Shown: positions 40,819 to 50,003, numbered from the stretch's first letter. The stretch is DNA of 64,000 nucleotides from Streptomyces caelestis (GCF_014205255.1 NZ_JACHNE010000001.1:7502001-7566000), one strand, 5' to 3'. A program made the numbers and translations. Notes: generated by a model from the letters alone, not told the origin.

Positions 40819-42333
40819 GTGCAAGTGCGTGATGTGAGCATCAAAAGTTCGTTCCGGTTCCTTGCCGTCCTCGTCCTCGTCCCGGGTCTGGCAGGCTGCT
40901 TCGCCTCCCCCGGCGGGGAGTCGTCGTCGGACGGCGGGCAGCCGGGCTCGCGGCTGCGTGTCGCCCTCGCCTTCCCGCCCGCCGAGAACTTCTCGCCGTA
41001 CGGTGCCGACGCCACGCTCCTCAGCCGGCTCGGCGTCACCGAGGGGCTGACCGCCCTGGACGCCAACGGTGCCGCGGCCCCCGCGCTCGCCGAGTCCTGG
41101 CGCCGCGAGAACGACCGCACCTGGCGGTTCACCCTGCGCGAGGCCACCTTCCAGGACGGTACGGACGTCACCCCGTCCGCCGTGGCCGACGCGCTCACCC
41201 GCGCCACGGAGGCGAAGCCCGTGCCCGCCGCCCTCGCCGGTGTCACCCTCGACGCCCAGGCCGACGGCAGCCGCGGCATACGGATCACCACCACCGCGGC
41301 CGACCCCGTCCTGCCCATGCGCCTGTCCAGCCCGAACCTGGCGGTCCTCTCGCCGAAGGCGTACGACAAGAAGGACACCCCCACGCCCGTCGGCACCGCC
41401 ACCGGGCCCTTCGAGATCACCAAGGTCAACGGCGGCGGCTCCGCCACCCTCGACCGCTTCGACGACTACTGGGGCGGCCGCGCCCAGGCCTCCGGCATCG
41501 ACGCGCGCTTCGTCAAGGACGGCACCGCGCGCGCCAACGCGGTCCGCGCCGGCGACGTCGACATCGCCGAGGCGATCCCCGTCGCCCAGGCCGCCACCCT
41601 CGACAAGGCGACCCTCAAGGAAGCCGGCACGACCCGGACGACCAGCCTTCACCTCAACACCAGGACCGGCCCCTTCAAGGACCCGAAGCTGCGCGCCGCC
41701 GCGCGGGCGGCGGTCGACTCCTCCGCCCTCGTCAAGGGCGTCTTCGAGGGGTACGCAGACCCGGGCGCGGGCCTCTACGGTCCCGCCGTCACCTGGGCCG
41801 AGAGCAAGCGGGTGAAGCCGGCTGGGCGCGCGGACGCCGCCCGGCCCGACGGCACGCGGATCACCCTCGCCACCTACGACAACCGGCCCGAACTCCCCGA
41901 GGTCGCCCAGGTCGTGCAACAGCAGCTCGAAAAGGCCGGCTTCACGGTGAGGCTGGAGGTGCGCGAGTACTCGCGGCTGGAGAGCGACGCGCTGGCCGGG
42001 AAGTTCGACGCGTTCATCGGCGCCCGCAACAGCCTGCTGGACACCGGCGACCCCGTCGGCGTCCTCGCCAGTGACTACACCTGCGACGGCGGCTACAACC
42101 TGGCCCTGCTGTGCGACAAGAACGCCGACCGGGCCGTCGAGAAGGCCGACCGGACCGACGGCACGGGGGAGCGGCAGGACGCGGCCATGGCCGCCGAGGC
42201 CGCGATCCTCGGCACGGACGCGGTCGTGCCGCTGGCCCACCAGCAGATCATCGCAGGCGTCTCCGCCAAGGTCCGGGGCGTCGTCCTCGACCCGTACGAG
42301 CGGACCCTGGTGGGCACCGGGACGCGTCGCTGA
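40819..42333 (+). CDS. Family 5 ABC-transporter solute-binding lipoprotein
   Basis: The protein, up to 504 residues, has a signal peptide with lipobox LAGC (modified Cys about 32) and the SBP family 5 landmarks: YEGLTALD-like EGLTALDANG, WRFTLREATFQDGTDVTPSAVADAL and a C-terminal dipeptide/nickel-binding fold. No permease or ATPase gene is adjacent, so it may serve a distant transporter. The ligand (peptide or nickel) cannot be told. GTG 40819, 40825 and 40834 are all possible starts; 40834 gives the most typical short signal peptide. Confidence 0.85.
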   Translation: MQVRDVSIKSSFRFLAVLVLVPGLAGCFASPGGESSSDGGQPGSRLRVALAFPPAENFSPYGADATLLSRLGVTEGLTALDANGAAAPALAESWRRENDRTWRFTLREATFQDGTDVTPSAVADALTRATEAKPVPAALAGVTLDAQADGSRGIRITTTAADPVLPMRLSSPNLAVLSPKAYDKKDTPTPVGTATGPFEITKVNGGGSATLDRFDDYWGGRAQASGIDARFVKDGTARANAVRAGDVDIAEAIPVAQAATLDKATLKEAGTTRTTSLHLNTRTGPFKDPKLRAAARAAVDSSALVKGVFEGYADPGAGLYGPAVTWAESKRVKPAGRADAARPDGTRITLATYDNRPELPEVAQVVQQQLEKAGFTVRLEVREYSRLESDALAGKFDAFIGARNSLLDTGDPVGVLASDYTCDGGYNLALLCDKNADRAVEKADRTDGTGERQDAAMAAEAAILGTDAVVPLAHQQIIAGVSAKVRGVVLDPYERTLVGTGTRR

Positions 42334-42361
42334 CCGCCTCCCGCCGGGGTCCGCCCCCAAC

Positions 42362-42763
42362 TCACGCGGGCAGCTTGGTGTCGATCACGCAGCTGATCTC
42401 GACCGCCTGCCCGGGGAAGGTGAGTTCGGTGACCCCCAGGGCCGTGCTGACCGGGCGGTGAGTGCCGAAGTACGCCCGGTTGCCCTCCGCCACCGCGTCG
42501 GCGTTCTTCACCAGGTCCACCACGTACAGCGTCTGGGAGACGATCTGGTTGCGCGTGACGCCGTAGTGGGCCAGCACCTTGTCGATGTTGGCGTAGGTCC
42601 CCTGCAGCTGAGTGGCGATGTCGTCGGTCGGGCGGAAACCGCCGGCCTCGTCGAACGAGAGCTGTCCGGAGACGTGGATCAGATCGCCGGACCTGATCGC
42701 CTGCGCGTAGCCGAAGTGGCTCTCGGCCGGTATGGCGTGGTCGTAGACATCGATCGAGGTCAT
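42362..42763 (-). CDS. RidA-family protein
   Basis: The 133-residue YjgF/RidA protein has the typical N-terminal SGDLIHVSGQLSFDEAG and C-terminal RPVSTALGVTELTFPGQAVEISCV elements. The Arg that binds carboxylates in active RidA corresponds to R in HRPVSTA. It may act as an enamine/imine deaminase or an unrelated subfamily member. It diverges from an HxlR regulator, which is likely its controller. Confidence 0.88.
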   Translation of the reverse strand: MTSIDVYDHAIPAESHFGYAQAIRSGDLIHVSGQLSFDEAGGFRPTDDIATQLQGTYANIDKVLAHYGVTRNQIVSQTLYVVDLVKNADAVAEGNRAYFGTHRPVSTALGVTELTFPGQAVEISCVIDTKLPA

Positions 42764-42878
42764 GGTTCCCGTCCTTCCGTCGAGCGCAGAACTCCGCGCT
42801 CTCTTGTGGTTACTGGGAAACCGTAGGAGAGTGTGGGCCGACCTGGAAGAACGCACTTTTACGTGACTGGGGAACCAG
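42764..42878. promoter_or_regulatory. Divergent ridA/hxlR promoter with short dyads
   Basis: The 115-bp gap contains GGTT/AACC arms around ACTGGGA (about 42809-42823) and a CTGG/CCAG dyad just before the HxlR start. These are plausible HxlR operators, but both are short. Confidence 0.35.
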
Positions 42879-43259
42879 ATGGTGACCAAGCAGTTGAGGG
42901 ACCTGCCGGAGAACGCGGACCTGCGGCGGGCCGACTCCCTGGCGCGGGAGATCTTCTCGGACGTCGCCAACAAGTGGGCGCTGCTGATCATCGAGGCCCT
43001 CGGTGAACGCACCCTGCGCTTCAGTGAGTTGCGTGACGAGGTCGAGGGCGTCAGCCACAAGATGCTCACGCAGAACCTGCGGATGCTGGAGCGCAACGGC
43101 CTGGTCGACCGGGAGGTGCATCCCACCGTGCCGCCGAAGGTCGAGTACACCCTCACCGAACCGGGCCGGGCCCTGCGCGCCACGGTCGACCTGATCTGCG
43201 GCTGGACCCATGAGCACCTCCGGCACATCGAGTCGGCGCGCGACCGGTTCGACGCCTGA
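42879..43259 (+). CDS. HxlR-family winged-helix regulator
   Basis: The 126-residue protein has the HxlR core NKWALLIIEAL...LRFSELRDEVEGVSHKMLTQNLRMLERNGLVDREVHPTVPPKVEY (cited here in pieces), which includes the recognition helix near 65-80 and the wing. Unlike many HxlR proteins it has no N-terminal Cys redox sensor, so it is not an obvious aldehyde or redox sensor. It is divergent from ridA. Confidence 0.9.
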   Translation: MVTKQLRDLPENADLRRADSLAREIFSDVANKWALLIIEALGERTLRFSELRDEVEGVSHKMLTQNLRMLERNGLVDREVHPTVPPKVEYTLTEPGRALRATVDLICGWTHEHLRHIESARDRFDA

Positions 43260-43271
43260 CCGGCCGGGGCG

Positions 43272-44030
43272 TCAGCTCGCGACCAGTTCCCGCACCGGCC
43301 GCCGGGCGGAGGTCTCCGAGACCCGCGAGGTCCGGTACAGCCACAGCACATCACGCCCGAACGACCACACCAGCAGGCCCAGAGCCAGGGCCGCCACCCC
43401 GAAGTTGGCCGCGTACGGCAGCAGATCGGCGCCCGCCAGCAGCAGGAGCACGCCCTGGAGCGCGGCGACCGTCTTGCGGGCGGTGCTCGGCGGGAGCGCG
43501 GCGGTCAGCCAGGGCCAGACCCGGGCGGCGGCGACGAAGACGTACCGCATCCCGCCGATCAGCAGCACCCACGGGCCCAGTTGCATCGACACGTACACGC
43601 TCAGCACCAGGATCAGGAACGCGTCGACCTCCATGTCGAAGCGCGCGCCCAACGGGGTCGAGGTGCCCGTGCGGCGGGCGACCTTGCCGTCGACGCCGTC
43701 GAGGATCAGGGCCACCGCCGTCAGGCCGACGAACAGCGACACGGGCGGCGAGCTCTGGAAGGAGTCCGCGACCAGCGCGGTGACCCCGCCGACGAGGGTC
43801 GCCCGGCCGAGGGTGACCCGGTTCGCCGCGCCGAACGACTGCAGCCGGGAGCGGTACAGGGCCCGGGAGAGCACCGCCCAGGTGGCGATCGCGAACGCGA
43901 GGCCGGTCAGCCAGCCCGCAGGGCCCATCCCGATCGCCGTGCCGATCAGGGCCAGCAGCAGGATCTGCACTCCCGCCCCCAGGGCGGTCTCCTGCTGGAG
44001 CCTCGCGTCGTACGTGTTGTTCAGGGCCAC
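43272..44030 (-). CDS. CDP-alcohol phosphatidyltransferase-family membrane protein
   Basis: The 252-residue integral membrane protein has about six hydrophobic segments and the CDP-alcohol phosphotransferase motif. DGVDGKVARRTGTSTPLGARFDME contains the DG-x2-AR-x8-G-x3-D-x3-D signature with the last Asp spacing kept (G-A-R-F-D-M-E-V-D). GTG 44030 is preceded by GGAGG. It converges on the HxlR gene and diverges from the biosynthetic cluster, with which it may share a promoter region. It could attach an alcohol head group to a lipid carrier. Confidence 0.85.
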   Translation of the reverse strand: MALNNTYDARLQQETALGAGVQILLLALIGTAIGMGPAGWLTGLAFAIATWAVLSRALYRSRLQSFGAANRVTLGRATLVGGVTALVADSFQSSPPVSLFVGLTAVALILDGVDGKVARRTGTSTPLGARFDMEVDAFLILVLSVYVSMQLGPWVLLIGGMRYVFVAAARVWPWLTAALPPSTARKTVAALQGVLLLLAGADLLPYAANFGVAALALGLLVWSFGRDVLWLYRTSRVSETSARRPVRELVAS

Positions 44031-44138
44031 CGAACACCCTCCGGCCGTGTGACAGAGTCGATCAACGCCGCTACCTTGTGCGCGGCCTGTGCACCCCTCG
44101 GTACGCAAGCAGCTTCCCGATCGTTCAGGAGGACTTCG

Positions 44139-45119
44139 ATGAAGCACACCGGACGCGCGTTCTGGATCGACTCGCCTGGGCGAGGCGAGATCCGGGACGT
44201 CGCCCTGCCGGACCCGGGCGAGGGCGAGGTGCTGGTCCGCACGCTGTTCTCCGGCGTGAGCCGGGGCACGGAGACGCTCGTCTTCCGCGGCGGTGTGCCG
44301 GTCAGCCAGCACTCGGCCATGCGGGCACCGTTCCAGGAGGGCGACTTCCCGGGCCCGGTGAAGTACGGCTACCTCAACGTCGGTGTGGTGGAGGAGGGAC
44401 CCGAGGCGCTCACCGGCCGTACGGTGTTCTGCCTCTACCCGCACCAGACCCGCTTCGTCGTCCCGGCGAGCGCCGTCACGCCCGTACCGGACGCCGTGCC
44501 GGCCGAACGGGCCGTGCTCGCGGGGACCGTGGAGACCGCCGTCAACGCCCTGTGGGACGCCGCGCCCCTGATCGGCGACCGGATCGCCGTGGTCGGCGGG
44601 GGCATGGTCGGCTCCTCCGTGGCCGCGCTGCTCGCCCGGTTCCCCGGCGTCCGCGTCCAGTTGGTCGACGCCGACCCGGGCCGGGCCGGCATCGCCAAGG
44701 CCCTGGGGGTCGGCTTCGCCTCGCCCGAGGACGCCCTCGGCGAGTGCGACCTGGTCGTCCACGCCAGCGCCACCGAGCAGGGCCTCGCCAGGTCCCTGGA
44801 ACTCCTCACCGTCGAAGGGACCGTGCTCGAACTGAGCTGGTACGGCGACCGGCAGGTGAGCGTGCCGCTCGGCGAGGCCTTCCACTCCCGGCGGCTCGTC
44901 ATCCGCTCCAGCCAGGTCGGCACGGTTTCCCCGGCCCGGCCGAACCGCACCTATGCCGACCGGCTCGCCCTCGCCCTGGACCTGCTCGCCGACCCGGCCC
45001 TCGACGCCCTCGTCACCGGCGAGTCCGCCTTCGAGGACCTGCCGGACGTGCTGCCGAAGCTCGTCTCCGGCGAGATTCCCGCGTTGTGCCACCGCGTCCG
45101 CTACGACGAGAGTGCCTGA
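44139..45119 (+). CDS. BchC-like medium-chain dehydrogenase
   Basis: The 326-residue MDR-superfamily protein begins with a GroES-like domain and has the Rossmann motif VVGGGMVGSSVAAL near 150. The usual catalytic-zinc Cys is replaced (FSGVSRGTET) and the structural zinc Cys cluster is missing, as in the BchC-like subfamily of MDR proteins. The reaction would be an alcohol/ketone conversion on an unknown substrate. ATG 44139 follows CAGGAGGA. It is the first gene of the rightward unit and is followed after 115 bp by the PTPS homologue. Confidence 0.8.
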   Translation: MKHTGRAFWIDSPGRGEIRDVALPDPGEGEVLVRTLFSGVSRGTETLVFRGGVPVSQHSAMRAPFQEGDFPGPVKYGYLNVGVVEEGPEALTGRTVFCLYPHQTRFVVPASAVTPVPDAVPAERAVLAGTVETAVNALWDAAPLIGDRIAVVGGGMVGSSVAALLARFPGVRVQLVDADPGRAGIAKALGVGFASPEDALGECDLVVHASATEQGLARSLELLTVEGTVLELSWYGDRQVSVPLGEAFHSRRLVIRSSQVGTVSPARPNRTYADRLALALDLLADPALDALVTGESAFEDLPDVLPKLVSGEIPALCHRVRYDESA

Positions 45120-45234
45120 CCTGAGAAAAGACGTACCGGAGGCTGAACAGGGGAAGGCAAGGAGCCGTACTACTCGGCATCCCCGGCAGCCATGGCGGGG
45201 GAGCAGAGACGCGCCGCACCTGGAGGGTCGTCCG

Positions 45235-45633
45235 TTGTTCAGCATCACCGTCCGCGATCACATCATGATCGCCCACAGCTTCCGTGGCGACGTCTTCGGA
45301 CCGGCGCAGCGCCTGCACGGGGCCACGTTCCTCGTGGACGCCACGTTCCGGCGCGAACAGCTGGACGAGGACAACATCGTCGTCGACATCGGGCTCGCGA
45401 CCCAGGAACTCGGGGCGGTGGTGAGCGAGCTGAACTACCGCAACCTCGACAACGAGCCCGACTTCGCCGGTGTCAACACCTCCACGGAGTTCCTCGCCAA
45501 GGTCATCGCCGACCGGCTCGCCGAGCGCATCCACAAGGGCGCGCTGGGCGAGGGCGCCAAGGGCATCGCGGGTCTGACCGTCACCCTGCACGAATCGCAC
45601 ATCGCGTGGGCGAGTTACGAGCGTGCGCTGTGA
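45235..45633 (+). CDS. Divergent 6-pyruvoyl-tetrahydropterin synthase/QueD-family protein
   Basis: The 132-residue T-fold protein starts at TTG 45235, 7 nt after GGAGGG. It keeps the fold landmarks AHSF (His14), RLHG (His28), VVDIGLA, TSTEFLAKVIADRL and the late Glu in LHES. However, the zinc-binding HGH has become HGA (Ala30), the catalytic Cys position carries Ala24, and the catalytic LDH triad motif reads LNY. Canonical dihydroneopterin-triphosphate chemistry is therefore unlikely. Its stop overlaps the glycosyltransferase start (GTGA). Confidence 0.82.
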   Translation: MFSITVRDHIMIAHSFRGDVFGPAQRLHGATFLVDATFRREQLDEDNIVVDIGLATQELGAVVSELNYRNLDNEPDFAGVNTSTEFLAKVIADRLAERIHKGALGEGAKGIAGLTVTLHESHIAWASYERAL

Positions 45634-46835
45634 CCGACACGACGATCGAACGGCCCGAACACAGCGGGCCGGCACCGGCGCGGCTGAATTATGTACCCGT
45701 GCAGCACGCCAGCCTGAAGAACGCCGAGATCATCCCCATGTCCCTGCGCACCGTGCACTTCGTGCTGCCGGGCGGCGTCGACGACCCGGCAGCGCCGAGC
45801 GGCGGCAACGCCTACGACCGGCGCGTGTGCCTGGACCTGCCCGGCTTCGGCTGGCAGGTGACCAAGCACGCCGTGGCCGGTGACTGGCCCCGGCCGGGGG
45901 CGGCGGCCCGTACCGAACTCGCCCGCGCCCTGAGCGGCTTGCCCGACGGTGCCGTCGTCCTGCTCGACGGGCTGGTCGCCTGCGGCGTCCCGGAGATCGT
46001 CGTGCCGGAGGCGGAACGATTGCGCATGGCCGTCCTCGTCCACCTCCCGCTCGGTGACGAGACGGGGCTCGACCCGGCCGTGGCCGCCGAACTCGACGCC
46101 AGGGAACGGGCGGTGCTGCGGGCGGTGCCGGCGGTGGTCGCCACCAGCGACTGGGCGGTCCGCCGTCTGGTCGCCCACCACGGCCTTCCCCCGGAGCGAG
46201 TGCACGTCGCGGCCCCCGGCGCCGACATCGCGCCGCTCGCGCCCGGCACCGACGGTGTGTCACGGCTGCTGTGCGTGGCCGCCGTGACCCCGCGCAAGGG
46301 ACAGCACCGGCTGGTGGAGGCGCTGGCCACGGTGACCGACCTGCCGTGGAGCTGCGTGTGCGTCGGCAGTCTCACCCAGGACCCCGAGTACGTCGCCCAT
46401 CTGCGGTCCCTCATCGCCGAGCACGGCCTTCAGGACCGGCTGCAGCTGGCGGGCCCGCAGTCCGGCGCCGCACTGGACGCCAGTTACGCCACCGCCGACC
46501 TGATGGTGCTCACCTCCTACGCCGAGACGTACGGCATGGCCGTGACCGAGGCACTGGCGCGTGGCATCCCGGTCATGGCCACGGACGTCGGCGGGCTCCC
46601 CGAGGCGGTCGGCCGCGCCCCCGACGGCGGCGTGCCCGGCATCCTCGTCCCGCCGGAGAACCCCGCCGCCATCGCCGCCGAACTGCGCGGCTGGTTCGGC
46701 GAGGCGGACGTACGCCGTCGCCTCAAGGCCGCCGCCCGCAGCCGCCGCGCCGCCCTCGGCGGTTGGGCGACGACCGCACAGAGCCTGGCGGCGGTACTGC
46801 GCCGGCTCCCGACCGACCCCCGGAGGGCCGCATGA
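45630..46835 (+). CDS. GT4-family glycosyltransferase
   Basis: The 401-residue GT-B enzyme has an N-terminal VLPGGVDDPAAPSGGN nucleotide/acceptor loop, a central VAAVTPRKGQHRLVEAL strand and the C-terminal EX7E motif (ETYGMAVTE) with a following ARGIPVMATDVGGLPEAV loop that binds the sugar nucleotide. GTG 45630 is coupled to the PTPS gene. The sugar donor and acceptor are unknown; context suggests a pterin- or pyrimidine-derived acceptor or a lipid carrier. Confidence 0.88.
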   Translation: MTDTTIERPEHSGPAPARLNYVPVQHASLKNAEIIPMSLRTVHFVLPGGVDDPAAPSGGNAYDRRVCLDLPGFGWQVTKHAVAGDWPRPGAAARTELARALSGLPDGAVVLLDGLVACGVPEIVVPEAERLRMAVLVHLPLGDETGLDPAVAAELDARERAVLRAVPAVVATSDWAVRRLVAHHGLPPERVHVAAPGADIAPLAPGTDGVSRLLCVAAVTPRKGQHRLVEALATVTDLPWSCVCVGSLTQDPEYVAHLRSLIAEHGLQDRLQLAGPQSGAALDASYATADLMVLTSYAETYGMAVTEALARGIPVMATDVGGLPEAVGRAPDGGVPGILVPPENPAAIAAELRGWFGEADVRRRLKAAARSRRAALGGWATTAQSLAAVLRRLPTDPRRAA

Positions 46836-47890
46836 CGAACCCGGCGACGACCCACCAGAGCGGGACGATTCCGGCCCAGCCCGGGCCGAGGGAGGCTGCC
46901 GAGTCGATGAACGGCATGGTCGAGGACGCGGGGCCGAGCGGGTATCCCGGGGCGTGGCAGGCCGCCGAGTCCGCGGATGCCGTCATCCCGGGCGCGGGCC
47001 CCTCCGGCACACCCGGCGCGCGGCCCACCGTGAAGCTGCGTGAGGCCGACCCCGACGATCCGCCCCGTTACGCGCCCGAGTGGCTGGAGCTGAGGGAGCC
47101 GGCCGATGCCGCCGCGCGGGCGCACGATCTGCTCGACCCGTTGCGCATCCGGCTCGCCAACCTGCCGGGCAAGTCCGGCGGTGTCGTCATCCACGACCTC
47201 GGGTGCGGTACCGGCTCGATGGGCCGCTGGCTGGCCGCGTGTCTGGACGGTGCGCAGCACTGGGTCCTGCACGACCGTGACCCCTATCTGCTGCACTTCG
47301 CCGCCGTCGCGTCCCCGCGTACCGCCGCCGACGGCAGCCGGGTCACCGTGGAGACGCGGCGCGGCGACGTCGCCCGCCTCACCGCGGACGCCCTGCGCGG
47401 CGCGTCCCTGGTGACGGCGTCCGCCCTGCTGGACGTCCTCACCCGCGAGGAGGTCGACGCCCTCGCCGCCGCCTGCGCCGGAGCCGGCTGCCCCGCCCTG
47501 CTGACGTTGTCCGTCGCCGGCCGCGTGGAGCTGACGCCGTCGCACCCGCTGGACTCGGAGATCGCCCAGGCGTTCAACGACCACCAGCGCCGCGACGGTC
47601 TGCTCGGTCCCGACGCGGTGTCGGCGGCGGCCGAGGCGTTCTCCGAGCACGGCGCGACGGTACGGCTGCATCCGAGTCCGTGGCGGCTCGGTCCCGAGCA
47701 GGCCGCGCTCACCGAGCAGTGGCTGCGCGGCTGGGTCGGTGCCGCCGTCGAGGAGCGTCCCGGCCTGCGCGCCGCCGCCGACGCCTATCTGGCCGAACGT
47801 CTGGCCGCCTGCGCCGCCGGCCGGTTGCGCGTCACCGTCCACCACACCGACCTGCTGGCCCTGTGCCGCCCGGCGGGCGGAGCGTCATGA
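46832..47890 (+). CDS. SAM-dependent methyltransferase
   Basis: A 352-residue protein with about 110 poorly ordered N-terminal residues, then SAM motif I VIHDLGCGTGSMGRW and a class I Rossmann methyltransferase core with LHDRDPYLLHF. Coupled at both ends by ATGA overlaps (46832-46835 and 47887-47890), so it belongs firmly to this operon. The methyl acceptor cannot be predicted. Confidence 0.87.
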   Translation: MTNPATTHQSGTIPAQPGPREAAESMNGMVEDAGPSGYPGAWQAAESADAVIPGAGPSGTPGARPTVKLREADPDDPPRYAPEWLELREPADAAARAHDLLDPLRIRLANLPGKSGGVVIHDLGCGTGSMGRWLAACLDGAQHWVLHDRDPYLLHFAAVASPRTAADGSRVTVETRRGDVARLTADALRGASLVTASALLDVLTREEVDALAAACAGAGCPALLTLSVAGRVELTPSHPLDSEIAQAFNDHQRRDGLLGPDAVSAAAEAFSEHGATVRLHPSPWRLGPEQAALTEQWLRGWVGAAVEERPGLRAAADAYLAERLAACAAGRLRVTVHHTDLLALCRPAGGAS

Positions 47891-49398
47891 GCCCGCGGGC
47901 GGGGACGGACGTCGCGCCACGGGGCGCGGTGACGGGGAGGCGTGCGCGGCGGAAACCCGCTGACACCGTCCGGTTGCCCGAGTCCGCCGGCGGCCGGGGC
48001 CGACCCGGTGGAACGAGTGCTCCCGCGTCGTCCTCGGCCGCCGCCGAGCCGTCGCTCCGGGTCGCCGCCACGGTCGCGGACGGGCTGTCGGCGGCCGGCC
48101 GCGGCCTGCCTTCGCCCGCCGCGGCCGCCGCGGCCGGCACGGCCGTCGTGCCCCTGGCCGATCCGGACGTGCCGTGTCCGGGCGCCGGCGACACGGGCGC
48201 GCGCCGACTCGGCGAGCCGGCCCTCTCCCCCCGCCCCGCCGCGGACGCCGAGACCCCGAGGCCCATGACCGGCCCCGTCCGCTCCACCCTCGGCCGGCTC
48301 GGCTCCCGCAAGGTCCGTACGCACCTCGGCACCTTCGCCGGAGTCGTCATCCTCGGCGTCCTGCTGTGGCGGCTGGGCACCGGGGTCTTCCTGGACGGGC
48401 TGCGCCGCATCGACGGGACGTCCCTGGTGCTGGCGCTCGGGATCGGCCTCGTCACCACCGTGTTCAGCGCGTGGCGATGGGCGCTCGTGGCCCAAAGCCT
48501 CAGGATCCGGCTGCCGTTCGGGCCAGCCGTCGCCGACTACTACCGTGCGCTGTTCCTGAACGCGGCGCTGCCCGGCGGTGTGCTCGGTGACGTGCACCGG
48601 GCGGTGCGGCACGGGCAGAGCGAGGGAAACGTGCGGCGGGGCGTGAAGGCCGTCGTCCTCGAACGGGCCGCCGGGCAGATCGCGTTGTTCGCCGTCGGGG
48701 CCGTGGTCCTGCTGACCATGCCGTCCCCGGTGCTGGACCAGGCCCGGCACATCGCCCCGCTCGCGGTCCTGGCCGCCCTCGGCGCACTCGCCGTCGTCCT
48801 CGCCCTGCGTATGAACCGCCCGGCGCCCTCCCGCCGGGGCCGGGCGGTGCGCGCCCTGCTCGCCGAGGCACGTGAGGGGCTGTTGTCCCGCCGCAACGGG
48901 CCCGGTGTCATCGTCTCCTCCGTGGTCGTCCTGGCCGGTTACGTCGCCATGTTCGTCCTCGCCGCCCGCGTCGCCGGAGTCGCCGCCTCCGTGGCCGTAC
49001 TGGTGCCGCTCGCCGTACTCGCGCTGCTGGCCATGGGCCTGCCGCTGAACGTCGGCGGCTGGGGGCCGAGGGAAGGCGTCACCGCCTGGGCGTTCGGCGC
49101 CGCGGGCCTGGGCGCCGGCCGGGGACTCGCCGTGGCGGTGGTCTACGGGGTGCTCAGCCTCGTGGCGAGTCTGCCCGGCCTGGTCGTGCTCGTCGCCCGC
49201 TGGTACGCGGGCCTGCGTGCCGGGCCCGGGCCCGCCTCACCGGTCCCCGGACCCGGCCCCGTGACCGTGGCCGGCTACTCGTCGGAGGTCAGCAGCGAGA
49301 AATACGCCCCGAAGGAATCCGCCAGGCTCGCCAGGAGTTCCTTCCCTTTTTCCGCAGAACCCAGCGAAGGACGGCCGATGACACCGGAATCGGTATAA
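47887..49398 (+). CDS. UPF0104/LPG-synthase-like integral membrane protein
   Basis: The 503-residue protein has a 130-residue Ala/Gly/Pro-rich N-terminus, then seven or eight hydrophobic segments from about 145 with the family pattern NAALPGGVLGD and LPLNVGGWGPREGV. UPF0104 proteins include lysylphosphatidylglycerol synthase membrane domains and putative lipid-sugar flippases. The last 41 codons overlap the 3' end of the convergent creatininase gene by 124 bp. The likely role is transferring or flipping the cluster product or its lipid carrier, an inference. Confidence 0.82.
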   Translation: MSPRAGTDVAPRGAVTGRRARRKPADTVRLPESAGGRGRPGGTSAPASSSAAAEPSLRVAATVADGLSAAGRGLPSPAAAAAAGTAVVPLADPDVPCPGAGDTGARRLGEPALSPRPAADAETPRPMTGPVRSTLGRLGSRKVRTHLGTFAGVVILGVLLWRLGTGVFLDGLRRIDGTSLVLALGIGLVTTVFSAWRWALVAQSLRIRLPFGPAVADYYRALFLNAALPGGVLGDVHRAVRHGQSEGNVRRGVKAVVLERAAGQIALFAVGAVVLLTMPSPVLDQARHIAPLAVLAALGALAVVLALRMNRPAPSRRGRAVRALLAEAREGLLSRRNGPGVIVSSVVVLAGYVAMFVLAARVAGVAASVAVLVPLAVLALLAMGLPLNVGGWGPREGVTAWAFGAAGLGAGRGLAVAVVYGVLSLVASLPGLVVLVARWYAGLRAGPGPASPVPGPGPVTVAGYSSEVSSEKYAPKESARLARSSFPFSAEPSEGRPMTPESV

Positions 49399-50003
49399 CC
49401 GGACATGCCGAGGGTGAGCAGATGACGCCGGTCGTCAGCGACGAAATCGGAAGTCTCATAACCGGGTCGGAGCATTTCGGGATGAGCGTGCAGAAGGATG
49501 GAGGTCTCTATTTCCCCCGCGTGCATGTCGGTGAGCAGCGAGGCGACCACACCCGCCCGCTCCCGCGCCGCCTCCCAGTCCTCCGGGGCCGGGAACAGCG
49601 CCATCCGCTCGCCGCGGGCGGAGGATTCCTGAACGACGTTGCCCAGCACGTAGTTTCCGCCGTGCCCGTTGACCACCACCAGGGCGTCGACGCCCGACCG
49701 GCGGAGCGAAGCCGCTATGTCCCGTACCACCGCATGAAGGGTCACCGAGGAGATGCTCACGGTCCCCGGCCAGGCCGCGTGCTCGTGCGAGCAGGAGATC
49801 GTCACCGGAGGAAGGAGGTGCACCGGGTACGCGCCGGCTATCTCCCGCGCGACGGCACAGGCGACGAGCGTGTCGGTCGCCAGCGGAAGATACGGACCGT
49901 GCTGCTCGAAGCTGCCCACGGGAAGCACCGCGACCTGCCGTGAGACACCGGCGCCCCGCGTCCGTACGTCTTCCGTGGTGTCCGCCGGCACCAGATCACT
50001 CAT
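49275..50003 (-). CDS. Creatininase-family amidohydrolase (ArfB-like candidate)
   Basis: The 242-residue metal-dependent hydrolase has the metal-binding SFEQHGPYLPLATDT (E, H and D ligands), NGHGGN and HAGEIETS (H/E ligands). The usual HLP in the first motif is YLP. Archaeal ArfB, a creatininase-family enzyme, deformylates the FAPy nucleotide made by GTP cyclohydrolase III. Here the adjacent divergent gene encodes a FAPy-type GTP cyclohydrolase II, so the same step is plausible. Its 3' end overlaps the membrane-protein gene. Mycofactocin-type MftE peptidase is a less likely alternative. Confidence 0.85.
   Translation of the reverse strand: MSDLVPADTTEDVRTRGAGVSRQVAVLPVGSFEQHGPYLPLATDTLVACAVAREIAGAYPVHLLPPVTISCSHEHAAWPGTVSISSVTLHAVVRDIAASLRRSGVDALVVVNGHGGNYVLGNVVQESSARGERMALFPAPEDWEAARERAGVVASLLTDMHAGEIETSILLHAHPEMLRPGYETSDFVADDRRHLLTLGMSGYTDSGVIGRPSLGSAEKGKELLASLADSFGAYFSLLTSDE

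Noticed and set aside
40805..40845. TTGATGC/GCATCAA repeat near the solute-binding protein start as an operator
   Set aside because: The 7-bp arms are 28 nt apart and overlap possible start codons; the evidence is too weak to list as a feature.
43272..45248. 658-codon leftward ORF including the CDP-alcohol phosphotransferase
   Set aside because: Only the part from GTG 44030 has the family sequence and ribosome-binding site; the rest is antisense to the BchC-like gene.
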